From positions 8,783,147-8,847,146 of the forward strand of contig CM037470.1 of the NCBI GenBank assembly GCA_021014325.1: a stretch of 64,000 nt of DNA. The letters run 5' to 3'. This DNA comes from Plazaster borealis. Lineage: Eukaryota > Echinodermata > Asteroidea > Forcipulatida > Labidiasteridae. Both the position numbers and the translations under genes were made by a program. Below the pieces are notes generated by a model. The model was not told the origin of the DNA. It did not search any database and saw nothing but the letters and a program-made list of their open reading frames with translations. Each line of letters starts with the position of its first letter. The stretch's first letter is position 1. Shown one piece after another: positions 23,301 through 34,045 of this stretch.

Positions 23301-23725
23301 TGGACTCCGAGCTCAAGCTATACGTGCGTTGTGCGAGTTGATTCAGATATATATACTCAGGTTTACAATTTTTTACAAATTCTTGTATTCGAAAATCTCA
23401 GCATATAGGCTATTCCCACAAGTCATTAAAAAACATCTGAATATTCATCATCTTATGGCACAAATAATAGAAAGGATTACACAGTAAGTATAAATCACAA
23501 AATGCCATCGTGATATTAATGATTAAACAAATAAGAAAACAAGAGTTAACTTCAGAATTAAACAATTTAGGATCTTCCCTTACAATAATCCAAAAACCTA
23601 TACGAATATTAATTGAAACAGGCTGAGAGACCAGTTTTCCCTAACGAAGTCGTCCGTATCTAAAAACACACAAACGAGAACAAACGTTAAACTAATATCA
23701 TTTAACACTGTTTTGCTTGTAACAG

Positions 23726-24300
23726 GTCGGCAATCGAACGTGTACGAAGTGCTGGTCCAGATCCTGTGTCTTTGATACTTTATCTTTGACACCATTTGGT
23801 GCCTCCGGTGCAACGTGTATGGCGAAGAAACCAACATCTACATAATCCATTACGCTGTCTGTATGACGGGAATGATGACGTCACTCTACCTAGGAGTTTC
23901 CGGTAGAGAAGTCAATATGGCCATTTTCCTGGCCGAGGTCACCAATCCGTTCATGCAGTTCCGCTGGTTCATGAGGGAGTTGGGAGCTGGACGAGGTGAC
24001 ATCTTGTACGAGTTGAACGACTTTGTGTTCATAGCAACCTATCTTTGCATGCGGCTTGGTCTTGCACCATATCTCGCCTACCTCGAGATTGCGCACCCGC
24101 AGCCAAATGACTTGGTCAAGTTTCTCGCTGTGGTTTTCTGTGTCATGAACGTGATCTTGTCGGTAGGCTTCATCCAGTTTGCCTACCGGAAGTACACTAG
24201 GATGTATGTTGACTGGAAACGTGGCGATCTTAAACGAGCGGGAAAACCTAAAGGCGGACGGATAAACAACAGCACATTAGCTCTGGATCACGAAGATTAA
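23726..24300 (+). pseudogene. TLCD5: TLC-domain protein (TLCD5/TMEM136-like), last exon, with in-frame TGA
   Basis: TLC-domain proteins are multi-pass membrane proteins related to TRAM, LAG1 and CLN8, several of which act in membrane lipid homeostasis. The exon starts after aacag at 23725. It reads SNVYEVLVQILCL, then a TGA at 23773-23775, then YFIFDTIWC, IHYAVCMTGMM, EVTNPFMQFRWFMRELG, hydrophobic segments (LVKFLAVVFCVMNVILSV) and a basic tail ending DHED before TAA. Family members have glycine (LGYF) where TGA stands, so one G-to-T change of GGA explains it. Everything after the stop is well preserved, so the lesion is recent, polymorphic or a sequence error. The amino-terminal exons were not found. 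If the stop is real, the protein loses most of the TLC domain. Confidence 0.75.
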
Positions 24301-24595
24301 AACTACCTGTTGGGTGTGTCTTGGTGACCTCGACCAGAAACAAGTGCTGAGCTTCAGTCACTGTAGTGTTGGTTCAAATACGCTCAAGGGCAGTAAATTC
24401 AGGCTTAGCACATGTACATTTTTTACTGTTTGTGAATTTTGAAACTTGCTTAGCAAGTGGACTAAAAGGATACAAATCATTTGTTTTGTCATACATTGCA
24501 TCAGTATAGACGATGTGACCTGTGACATCACATGTTTACAAAGGAGCCACAGAGCCTGGACTTCCTGCAGGCACGATTTGTACACAGACTATTGG

Positions 24596-24601
24596 AATAA
24601 A
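24596..24601 (+). promoter_or_regulatory. Polyadenylation signal AATAAA of the TLCD5-like gene
   Basis: AATAAA about 295 bases after the stop codon, the first match downstream in this orientation. Plausible but untested. Confidence 0.5.
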
Positions 24602-25956
24602 ACATAAAATCTTATATTTTATGGAGATTGCCCTGTCTAATTCCTATCAACTTTTGATATGATGAAAGGGGGCACATCTCAAAACTTTTCCAGCTTTTAC
24701 TTTCATAATTCTTGGATTTATGTGGAAATTATGACACAAAATGTCAACTTTCCCATAGGACCTGTGTAGTATCTTGCCTGCCAGAATACCCAAAGAATGC
24801 ACAAGGTCACACTGGTTGTGAACAAAGTTCACATGGTATATACTCAAAGAGCACAATATATGTGAATAAATATACCTTGTTCAGCCATATTTAGCATGGC
24901 GGCCATCTTGGAAAAGAATAGCAAAAATAGCAAAAATAGTAAATAGTAAAGCCCTGCCTCCTCCTTTTGTTTTAAAAGTCCGGACGAGAAACTCGTTATT
25001 TTTGTTACTTGGCCAAAATAATTACCAGGAGTTTTGACGTCGTGTCGGATTTATACCCAAGAATCTAGATTTTCTCGTGAGAACTGATTTGTTCGATTTC
25101 TCGTTTTTAATTGTTGCAAAGTATGAATGTGATGGTCACAAACTCTGCGAAGCAGACTCCTATTCTTTCTTTCTTTCTTTCGTCGATCAAACGTTCACGT
25201 GATCAACATGAAAAAAGGACATAATTCTTGAACTGTTGGCCGATTTTAACCAAGCTTGATCTACATGCCCCGTATATTGGAGCGGTAGTAAAATATGCCA
25301 ATGGTCATCTGGTGTTCATTTAATGCATATTTACAAAATCCTCCTTCTGCCACATTATTTAGCCGATTACAGCATAACTTGGTCCAATGCTTTATTGGCT
25401 CGAGCTACATTTGGGGTGTACACGGATTTTGGTAATTGGTCACCTATCGGTTAGCAGTGGTCATTTTATTAAAGACAATAATTAAAAACGTGTTTTCCCC
25501 CACATTTTAAATGTATTTCATCTATCTAGGGATGTTCATAACATTTTGCCAAACTCATCTTAAAGGAACGTTACAGAACTGGTAATTAAAATTTTCTTTA
25601 AGATCACAGATTTACATAAAACTTACACAGTCTAATGATGATGATAGTAGAAAACATCCCTAGAAATATTTCTGTCTGAAATGCCATATTTGATGAGAAA
25701 TAAATAAATTAAAACTAATTTCCGATTGGAGTTTATCGCTCATGAGCGTTTTATTCATGCATTGTATAACACATGCAAATGTGTAATCGGGTTTTCACTA
25801 TTTTCTCGTGACCCAGATGGCCGATCGATCTCAAACTTCTACAGGTTTGTCAATTTATGTATATGGTGGATTATATAAAGTGCTCACACTGTTTTGTTAG
25901 CAAAAACCAATTCTGTAATGTTCCTCTAACTATAGTGGTCAGTAGTGGTCATTTAA
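24602..25956. repeat. Intergenic DNA with a dispersed or tandem repeat L
   Basis: The phrases atttacaaaatcctcc, gccgattacagc and tggtccaatgctt (25318-25400) and aaatgtatttcatctatc (25505) recur at 26645-26880 and in part at 26890-27000. The three blocks look like units of one longer tandem repeat, later split by two MITEs at 25957-26660. A (TTTC)n run lies at 25162-25181. No gene was seen. Confidence 0.5.
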
Positions 25957-26319
25957 AGGCATCGTACACATTTGGTAATTGTCAAAGACCAGTGTTCTCA
26001 TTTTGGTGTATCTCAACATATGCATAAAATAACAAGCCTGTGAAAATTTGGGCTCAATTGGTCATCGAAGTTGCAAGAAAATGATGAAAGAAAAAACACC
26101 CTTGTTGTACAAATTTGTGTGCTTTCAGATAGAAATAAAAACTTCTTGCAAGAAGTTTTATTTTAGTGAGAAATTACCTCTTTCTCAAAAACTACGTTAC
26201 TTCAGAGGGAGTCGTTTCTCACAATGTTTTATACTATCAACAGCTCTCTGTTGCTTGTTACCAAGTAAGTTTTTATGCTAATATATGTTTTGAGTAATTA
26301 CCAAACGTGTACGATGCCT
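25957..26319. mobile_element. TTAA-flanked MITE, subfamily A copy 3
   Basis: 363 bp, ends AGGCATCGTACACATTTGG and CCAAACGTGTACGATGCCT, with TTAA at both borders. It is oriented opposite to copies 2 and 6, as shown by its central block. Its right TTAA (26320-26323) is also the left TTAA of the next element. Confidence 0.8.
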
Positions 26320-26323
26320 TTAA

Positions 26324-26660
26324 AGGGTCTGTATACGTTTGGTAATGACTCTTAAAATTTATGGCAACACAAACTTACTTGGTAAGAAGTACTGCGGTTA
26401 TGGAAAAAAATATCACTTTTTATCCCCAAAAATGTGAATCTGAAAAGCATTACTGACAGTAACGTTTCTCAGATTGTATATTCCAATTGCAAATTATTCT
26501 TCCTGCGTGAACATAACCGCTCCAGATTTTCGGCAATATCTCAAAAATGCTACCAACTATTGAAATGAAATTTTCACAGGTTAGTTTTATGATATATATC
26601 TACAACTATATAGGATTGAAACAAACAGTGGGTGCCAATTATCACACATATACAATCCCT
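26324..26660. mobile_element. TTAA-flanked MITE, subfamily B copy 2
   Basis: Ends AGGGTCTGTATACGTTTGG and ATATACAATCCCT, TTAA at 26320-26323 and 26661-26664. It abuts the subfamily A element with one shared TTAA. Confidence 0.78.
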
Positions 26661-26664
26661 TTAA

Positions 26665-27300
26665 TGAATATTTACAAAATGCTTCTACCCCTTATTTGGC
26701 CGTTTACAGCCACATGTGGTCCAATGCTTCGACAAAGTATTTTTTGCCATTGGTCACTTATCTTATCAGTCAGCAGTCGTCATTATATAAAAACAATAAT
26801 ACAATAAATCAAAAACATTGTTTTTACATTTAAAATGTATTTCATTTATCGAGGGATGTTCGTAACATTTTGCCAATGGCCACGTGGTCAGTCGTGGTCA
26901 TTTCATGAAGATTTACAGAATGCTTTTCCTTTAGCCGAATACTACCTAACTTGATCAAATGCTTCAATGGCTTGAGCCCCAGTTGTCATTTTATGAACAA
27001 AATATCATGTCGTTTTCACAATTGTTTTTCTTCATAGGCTGGTATTTGTGTTTCTCTTTCACCTGATTGCCGCTACTTATAACTTAAACACATGGCGGCC
27101 GCCACAATTTGTTTGCACCATAACCGTAAGAAGTCTACCAAAAATAAAGTACTTGTTCAAACAGATATGACTTCACGAAAGAGACAAACGGTCCATGATT
27201 GCGCTCACAATAGGTTCAGGTTTATCATGACAGGGGAGTGAACAACGGAAGTTCCTCGATTGGAGGCATAATATGCAGACTAATTATTGTGGGCTACGCG
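26665..27300. other. Repeat L continuation and unique AT-rich DNA
   Basis: Two further partial units of repeat L (26665-26880 and 26890-27000), then sequence without a recognised feature. Confidence 0.45.
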
Positions 27301-27599
27301 CGGGCCGCATATTTTTCTTTTTACACCGCAGCGAGGGGTTTTGTACTAAAATACTGCCAATTCCTGTCTTGAGATGAGACTACAAACAGTTATGCCTATA
27401 AAAGGTTAGGTTTGGGGTAAGGGTTAGGGTTAGGGTGAGGGTTAGGGTTAGGGTGAGGGTTAGGGTTAGGGTTAGGGTTAGGGTTAGGGTTAGGGTTAGG
27501 GTTTAGGGTTAAACGTAGTCTGCTATCTCAAGACGGAATTGACAGTGTTACAGTACAAAACCCCTCGCTGCGGTGTAAAAAAAATATATGCGGTCCCTT
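27301..27599. repeat. Interstitial telomere-type (TTAGGG)n array inside an inverted repeat
   Basis: A run of TTAGGG and TGAGGG units at about 27413-27511 is flanked by inverted arms. The left arm (27301-27383) contains acaccgcagcgaggggtttt and cctgtcttgagatgagacta. The right arm (27515-27599) contains the reverse complements aaaacccctcgctgcggtgt and tagtctgctatctcaagacg. TTAGGG is the telomere repeat of deuterostomes. The structure looks like one foldback element with a telomere-like loop. Confidence 0.85.
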
Positions 27600-27753
27600 G
27601 TTTTCGTGTCGGGGTCTTTTACGTCTGCGCGCAATGTACACTAACCCTAGAGTACGGTAGTCTTGGTTCAAGACTCTCCTGTTATTAATATCGTCCCATG
27701 ATCCACCGCCACAAGAGAGCGCTCTCACCACTGTGATAGCGGTTCTCGGGGTG
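27600..27753. other. Spacer
   Basis: Short spacer between the telomere-like element and the direct repeats that follow. No feature recognised. Confidence 0.4.
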
Positions 27754-29033
27754 ATGGGTGCACCACACTAAATAAACTCCCATAGCAAACAATGCTAAAT
27801 GCTAAATATTCAAAGATACTCAAAAAAATACTTTAAAGTCTCTCAGCCTCTTGAAAACCAATCAGACATATTTTCGGACAACTAAACTTCGCTACTTTCT
27901 TTCCTGATTGAGGAAGCAACCAGCCACTGTTGACCCGTGACTTTCTTGAAGGTGACTTACCGTCACAGTCTCATAGTCGCCCTTAGGAAAATCCCTCCCT
28001 GTCACCACACTTGTGTTCTCTGTGTGGTCATAGTGTTCACACTATGACCACACAAAGACCACACTGTGAACATACAGTGACACTTGTACACTGTGGAATG
28101 CTACAGAGTGAAAACGCTGTGAAATCACTGTAATTTGTCAACAGTGTGTTACCACACAGAGACCACACAGAGAACACACAGTGACAATTGGACAATGTGA
28201 AATGCTACTCAGTGAAAACGCTGTGAAATCACTGTAATTTGTCAACAGTGTGTGACCACACAGAGACCACACTGAGAACACACAGTGACAATTGGACAAT
28301 ATGAAATGCTACTCAGTGAAAACACTGTGAAATCACTGTGATTGTCAACAGTGACTGACCACACAGAGACAACACTATGAACACACAGTGACAATTGGAC
28401 ACTGTGAAATGCCACACAGTGAAAACACTGTGAAATCACTGTGGTCAACAGTGTGTGATGACCACACACAGAGGCCACAGTGTGTACACACAGTGACAAT
28501 TGGACATTGTGAAAGGCTATTCAGTGAAAACACTGTGAAATTACTGTGATTTTTCAACAGCGACTGACCACATGGAGACCACACTGTGAACACAGTGAAT
28601 TAATTCACGGTGTGATTTGCCACTGTGAACAGACTGTGGAATCGCTGTAAATCGATCAGTATAAACACCGAGAACACACTGCGACCATAGTCGTAGTACA
28701 CTATAATCTAGTACTTTAGTAGCCTACATTACATGCAGTAAAACAATTTTGCAATTGAACCACTCCTTGAAAACGTTATTATTCTGTTAAAAATATACTG
28801 TGACAATGTCAAGCCTGCATAACTGTAAACAAACGGCAGACATGTTTCAATCCCCACCAAATGGCTGCAAGGGCGCCACCATGTGTTATATATAGGGTGC
28901 GCCACACTAAATAAACGCTCATAGCAAACAATGCTAAATGCTAAATATTTAAAAATACTCAAAAAATACTTTAAAGTCTCCCAGCCTCTTGAAAACCAAT
29001 CAGAAATATTTTCGGACAACTAAACATCAGATT
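27754..29033. repeat. Satellite of CACTGTG/CACAGTG words between two direct repeats of about 140 bp
   Basis: The direct repeats are 27754-27895 and 28893-29033. Both contain accacactaaataaac or a one-base variant, caaacaatgctaaatgctaa and tttcggacaactaaac. Between them, about 28030-28660 holds roughly six units near 104 bp with tgaaatcactgt, gaccacacagagaccacac and acacagtgacaattggac. Units are dense in self-complementary CACTGTG/CACAGTG. Open frames on the minus strand are a by-product. Confidence 0.75.
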
Positions 29034-30599
29034 TTTTTTTCAATTTTTGGCGGGTCAGCCGTTTGGAAATTTTGCTAATCACCCCAGAAAATGAGATTTT
29101 TCCCAAACCGACATACTGCCAGTTTCATGAAGCATCCCTCCACTTCCCAAGCCAAAATAGGACCAACTTTGCAGCCTAATTTATCAACGTCTCCTCAAAA
29201 GTTGAAGCAAAGAACCCTCAGGTTGTGATAAATTCTCATAATTACACAATCTATCAATTGCATGACCCCAACAAAGTTGGGGGTATTTAGGCCTATTCTA
29301 CAATGTACAACAATGTGTTATTGTCAGGGCCATTAGTATTTATTGTGGCCTCCTAAACTTTTTCAACAAACACAATTTCCATTTACAATTCACGACGATC
29401 AAGTAACGTGATTCAACTTTTAGCTGGGCATTCAGTGAAAGAAATTAAGGAGGCCTAGAAAAGCCATGTTTCTTATATAATTTTCTTAGGGCCTACCCTC
29501 ACATCAGGAGGGATGAATAATTACAATGAATGCCTATTTTATATGATGGTTATTAATGTGGCCGTGAGAAATCTACTCAAATATTCAAATTTGTGTCCAA
29601 GAATTTTTATTTACTATTTGTGTGTGTGTTTTTGTAGAATTAGATTATCATCCCCAAAAAGGAAATATATTTCCTGATATATTTTTAATAATTTTATTAC
29701 ATTAAAGTATATTTTTGGGTATCACAACACCCAACTTTAAACTTCATCATTTTCTGATCCCGCGCAACTTGTGCACAGCAGATGACGACATCACCTTAAA
29801 ATTTATTGACATTGAGTCAAGTGTTGTGTTTCATTGTTTCACCAATACCGCTCCATTATTTTAAATGTTACAAAATAAAATAAACATTTTTTGAACTTAA
29901 AGCAATCAAAATGTATTCAATTATTTCCTTTTGTTTTGATGTTTTAATACATGAAAAGCATAAAAAAGAAACATTTGCACAAATGTTCAATTGTTTCGAT
30001 TTGAAATCTATTGCATGATAATATGTAAAAGTATAAAAACATATTTATTTGATAAATTAAAGAAGACTGCCGGCTGTAGAGCAATACAGAGTCTCAAATA
30101 ACGCTTGGGGTCTCTGCAGAGACACTTGTTCCACTTGTGGCTTCTCCGGGACGTACTCCCTTGTGACCCGTGAATACAGGTCACACTCCCAAATCCAAGA
30201 TCGGACCGTTTAGTATGAAAGTTGTGAAGTTCATAGAGTTTTATAATAGTTGTTTGCATACTTCCAATAAACCAAGGAAGATAGTTAGGACATCAGTTGA
30301 TACATTGCATTAGTTTATTTTGTAAAAAAAAAGCAAGAAAAAAAGCCATGGACCCGTGAAAACTGGTCACAGGAGGATATAACTGACCAGAGCGCTAACT
30401 TTCCCCGAATAAAACTTTGTAAAAAAACAAAACAAACAAAAAACAACTTCATTATACTGTGCAGGCCATACATAATACAATAATGAAATAAACGAACAAC
30501 TCAGAAATAAATAAAGAACTCCGAAAGAAACGAACAACTCCGAAATAAACCATGCGGCATAACTAAGCTGGTGGGTGTGCACGCACACACACACGTGTG
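29034..30599. other. AT-rich intergenic DNA
   Basis: No supported gene. The minus-strand frame at 30008-30259 has a cysteine cluster (NKCLCRDPKRYLRLC) but no splice or signal-peptide context. A (CA)n tract lies at 30583-30598. Confidence 0.4.
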
Positions 30600-31490
30600 T
30601 AAACACCGGCAATCGTGGACCCTCCTTTGTTCAACTCTTTGTGTTAGCAACCGTGTACCACAATGATTTCCTTTGTGATAGCAACCGTGGACCTATTATC
30701 CCTTTTGTTATAGGTCCACGGTTTGAATGTGGATACCCGCGCACACACACACACACACGTTTGTAAATCCCGTACATCGAGGACTTCTCTTTGTTATCAC
30801 ATTGTTTTGACATATTTTTTTTAGCGACGTCCCCATTGGGTTTGTACACGAAAACGAAGCGAGGACGTCGTCGCTCTGTCAAACACCCGGATCCTTTTTG
30901 TTAATTAAAGTCCTCGGTTTCAATGGATAGACACGCTCACACACACCCTCACAGATTGGTGACTTGTGGGGTCCTGCTATTGTTGTTCTTTTGTTCCTTT
31001 TTCTGAAAAATTCCCCTTTGGGGTACAAGTTGAACAAAGAAGTTCCTTGTGGGGTCCATTGTTCTGTTGTTTTTTGGACCCCACAAGGATGGGTGGGTAT
31101 GGTCACCCTTACAGATCCGGTTTTTTCCCCTTTTTTTTGGGGGGGGGGTCCTGCTTATGTTGTTCTATTATTCCCTTTTCTAAAAAACTTCATAGTGGTG
31201 TCCATTGTTCCTATTGAGGTGGCCTTGTGGGGTTCCATTGTTCTATTGTTGTCAGGACCCCACAAGGGCTCTTCCGTAAGCCAACCCATACACACATCTT
31301 GAAAAATGCTTCCTTGTGGAGCATTCTTTTGTTCTTTCCGTTGGCCCTGCACTTAACAGTTTCCCATAGACTTTGTATACAAATTTCCTTGTGGAGCACC
31401 CCGGTCTTTAGAATTTCCCTCTGGAGTCCTTTACTTTTCCCTTTTTTGTTTTGTCCTCGGTCTCCATAAGGTACCGAAAGTGGGAGCACT
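30600..31490. repeat. Dispersed repeat K copy 2 and GTGGGGTCC hairpin repeats
   Basis: 30610-30760 repeats the blocks of 23090-23300, followed by a (CA)n run. From about 30960 the word ttgtggggtcc recurs. It forms inverted pairs at 31043-31088 (ccttgtggggtcca / tggaccccacaagg) and 31222-31267 (ccttgtgggg / ccccacaagg). The frames across this region are not called. Confidence 0.55.
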
Positions 31491-31960
31491 TGTTCCTCTT
31501 GTAGTTTTGCCGTTTACATTTGTTTCATTTTTTTCAACAAAAACCCCAAATTTTTAAATTTTTTCCCCACCCCTTTTGAAGAACTGTATATGACCCCTCA
31601 ATCTTTTGTAAGCTTGCCTTTCAATACTTGATTCTCACTCGACACGGGGAGAAGTTTCATAACTGACAAAACTTCAAGCTCTCGAACATTTTGAGTGCGT
31701 TTTTCTTTGCATTCCTTGAAAAGAAGAAATCTCACTATTTGATGCATATATCGAATACCGTCAAAATGTTTTCGTGGTCACACATGGTCTCACCTCAATG
31801 TGATCATAAACACAAATATTGAGTGCTTCGAGTCCTTTGGTTAAAACTTCAACATTCGAGATGATCCGGGTGAGGGGGGTGTCGTAGTTTCAACCAAAGC
31901 ACGGGAAAAAGCACTCATTTGTTTTAAAACGCCCATACATATATTATGTTTATACGTCTA
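31491..31960. other. Intergenic, no feature recognised
   Basis: AT-rich, with a T-rich stretch near 31505-31570. Nothing further can be supported. Confidence 0.4.
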
Positions 31961-32232
31961 CACTGTAAAAACTGAGGTGTTAAAATTGACGCCATAGGTA
32001 GATACCAACAAAAAATCAAAATTTACACCATAGGATGTTAAAATAAAACAACATAGGTAGATACCAACAAAAAATCTAAATTTACACCATAGGATATTAA
32101 AATAACACTAATTTCTGCCAACACAATTACATTGGTGTTATTTTAACACTCTATGATGTTAATTTTGATTCTCTCTTCGGTATCTATATGTGACAACACC
32201 CATGGTGTCAATTTTAACACCCCAGTTTTAAA
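31961..32232. repeat. MITE family H copy 1 (ends CACTGTAAAAACT...GGTGTT)
   Basis: The left end cactgtaaaaactgaggtgt and internal, alternately inverted ttaaaattgac/gtcaattttaa words match 59429-59662. The right end appears overwritten by the next element at about 32232. Confidence 0.55.
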
Positions 32233-32452
32233 CTTTCCCGGGTCAGAATTGACTCGGATTCTGGATTCCAGGACGCTTGACCCTTTATTGATCAGGCTGA
32301 CCGGAAACTGGTAAAAAAAATGGGATTTCAACTTGACTTCTGCGTAATTATGACCCTTTTTGGGTCATTTTGACACAAATCCGGGTCATACTGACCCACA
32401 ATTGGGTCAGGCTCCAAGGGATTCGGAATCCGGTTTAATTCTGACCAGGGAT
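32233..32452. repeat. MITE family I copy 1 (CCCGGGTCAGAATTGACTCGG)
   Basis: Inverted words tcagaattgactcggattc and gaatccggtttaattctga, plus internal gggtcattttgac/gtcatactgaccc. Relatives with clearer ends CACTCTAAAAA...TCAGAGTG are at 47972-48126 and 51489-51650. Confidence 0.5.
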
Positions 32453-32722
32453 ATATTTTGTGTTTTAGTTTATGAGTATAGTTCACTGGTTGCTAAGGTC
32501 TATTACATTGGCGGGTATTGGTTGCTATGGGTATATCACGTCACGATCGCGCGGCTTAGTAGTAGTAACAAAAAGAAAACACCATGTGACATGCTTTAAA
32601 CCAATCAAAAGGCAGAATCTCAGTTAGGGGTGTTATACAAACAAATGCAAAACTCATGAGCAAGACACCACCTACAGTCATTTTAATTAATTTTTAATTT
32701 ATTTCATAACACCCGCTAATGG
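32453..32722. other. Spacer
   Basis: No recognised feature. Confidence 0.4.
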
Positions 32723-32886
32723 TAGACCTTATGCATTGACGTCATCAAGCTGCCATAAAAGTATGATGAAACATTGGAAAATGCGCAGCTAAGTACGAGC
32801 GGCGCACAGGATCAGCTAATGAGCTACCTTCTTTTGACCTCTAGCCAAGGGCACCCCTTAAATGACGTCATGTGCATAAGGTCTAT
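32723..32886. repeat. MITE family F copy 2
   Basis: 164 bp with terminal inverted repeats tagaccttatgca...tgcataaggtcta and, next to them, tgacgtcat/atgacgtca. It is the reference copy for the element at 3155. Confidence 0.7.
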
Positions 32887-32944
32887 AGTCAGTCACGCGA
32901 TAATGCGTTTTCTTTGAAAGATGACATCTATGGGGCTTTTTCAA

Positions 32945-33160
32945 AGCCGGTGTGGCAGGAGATTCTGTCCCCCAGGGATTCTGTCTCCCCGGGGATTCTG
33001 TCTCCCCGGGGATTCTGTCTCCCTGAGGATTCTGTCCCCCCATACGGCCAACTGTGTACAATTTGTTTCTGATAGCGCCCTCTTTTGAATCAACCTCCTT
33101 CAGCCCATGATGATTTCCCATAACGGGGGAAAGAATATCCGGGGACAGATTTCCCTACGA
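32945..33160. repeat. GATTCTGTCCCC-type element with an 18-bp tandem core
   Basis: Contains four to five units of gattctgtctccccgggg (18 bp), then catacggccaactgtgtaca, gatagcgccctcttttgaat and cagcccatgatgatttccc. The same blocks occur at 19571-19862 and three times in 53821-54235. Confidence 0.6.
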
Positions 33161-33163
33161 CAC

Positions 33164-33343
33164 CAGGGTCCAATACGCACAAAAATTAGCTAAGCACAAT
33201 AAAAATATGCTTACCAGAATAAGGTTACCATTCAAAATCCATTTCACATTTACCATTTGTGACTGGTATCCTGCTTATTTTTGCTGAGCAGAAAATTTCT
33301 TAGCAATATTTGTTGCTTAAGCAGCTCTATAAAATTGGGCCCA
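33164..33343. repeat. MITE family C copy 1 (GGGCCCAATTTCATAGAGC type)
   Basis: The right end tgcttaagcagctctat plus aaaattgggccc and internal ccagaataaggttacca match the copies at 38571, 38828 and 42452. The left end is degenerate. Confidence 0.6.
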
Positions 33344-33464
33344 GCTCTGGTTCCGGGCTCCATTTTGATGTTGAAGCACCGTGCACAATGCACACTACTA
33401 CACACTTCGCATAGCCCCAAGGCAGAGCCGGCAAAGCTCAAGCCTTGGTTTGGAAAAGGCCCAC

Positions 33465-33670
33465 AATAAAGCGCCATATCGTCATGATAAAAGCAAGTCT
33501 GTGGCTTTACATGGCATTCTGAACTCTCACCCAGTTACTGCACGGGCACGCCCTCCCTCTGTATTAAATCAAATGGACGGGCGCGTCGTGCTTGTCAGTA
33601 AAACAAAATGGGTGAGAGTTCATAGTTTCATGTACAGCAGGCCTGCTTTGGTTATGACGATACAGTTCCT
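33465..33670. repeat. MITE family E copy 2
   Basis: Diverged relative of 7250-7408. Inner ends catatcgtcatgataaaagc and gctttggttatgacgatac are inverted, and gaactctcacccagttac is shared with copy 1. The right border is a TTAA that also borders the next element. Confidence 0.55.
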
Positions 33671-33674
33671 TTAA

Positions 33675-34045
33675 AGGGATTGTACACGTTTGGGAATTGG
33701 AGCCCACTCTTTGTGTAAATCCTATTAAGTTGTGTACCATAAAACTAACTGTGAAAATTTCATTTCAAAAAGGTGGTAGCGTTTTTTGAGATAGTATTGC
33801 CAAAATTCTGGGGCGGTTATGTCAAAGCAGGAAGAATAATCTGCAATTGGAATATACAATCTGAGAAACGTTACTGACAGTAACGCTTCTCAGATTCAAG
33901 TTTTGGATGACAAAAAGTGATATCTTTTTCCATAACTGCAGTACTTCTAAGTGAACAGTGTCTCAATATGCTTTATACTATCCAAAGCTGCTGTTTTTTA
34001 ATTGCCATTAATTTTCAGAGTCATTACCAAACGTATACAGACCTT
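33675..34045. mobile_element. TTAA-flanked MITE, subfamily B copy 3
   Basis: Ends AGGGATTGTACACGTTTGG and AAACGTATACAGACC(T), TTAA at 33671-33674 and 34046-34049 (one base of slippage at the right end). It is opposite in orientation to copies 1 and 2. Confidence 0.72.

Noticed and set aside
23773..23775. TGA as a selenocysteine codon in the TLC-domain gene
   Set aside because: The family has glycine there, not cysteine or selenocysteine, and no SECIS-like hairpin was recognised in the 3' region.
30008..30259. Cysteine-containing 83-codon minus-strand frame (NKCLCRDPKRYLRLC) resembling a peptide hormone
   Set aside because: No signal peptide, no partner exon and no family I can name; composition around it is AT-rich intergenic.
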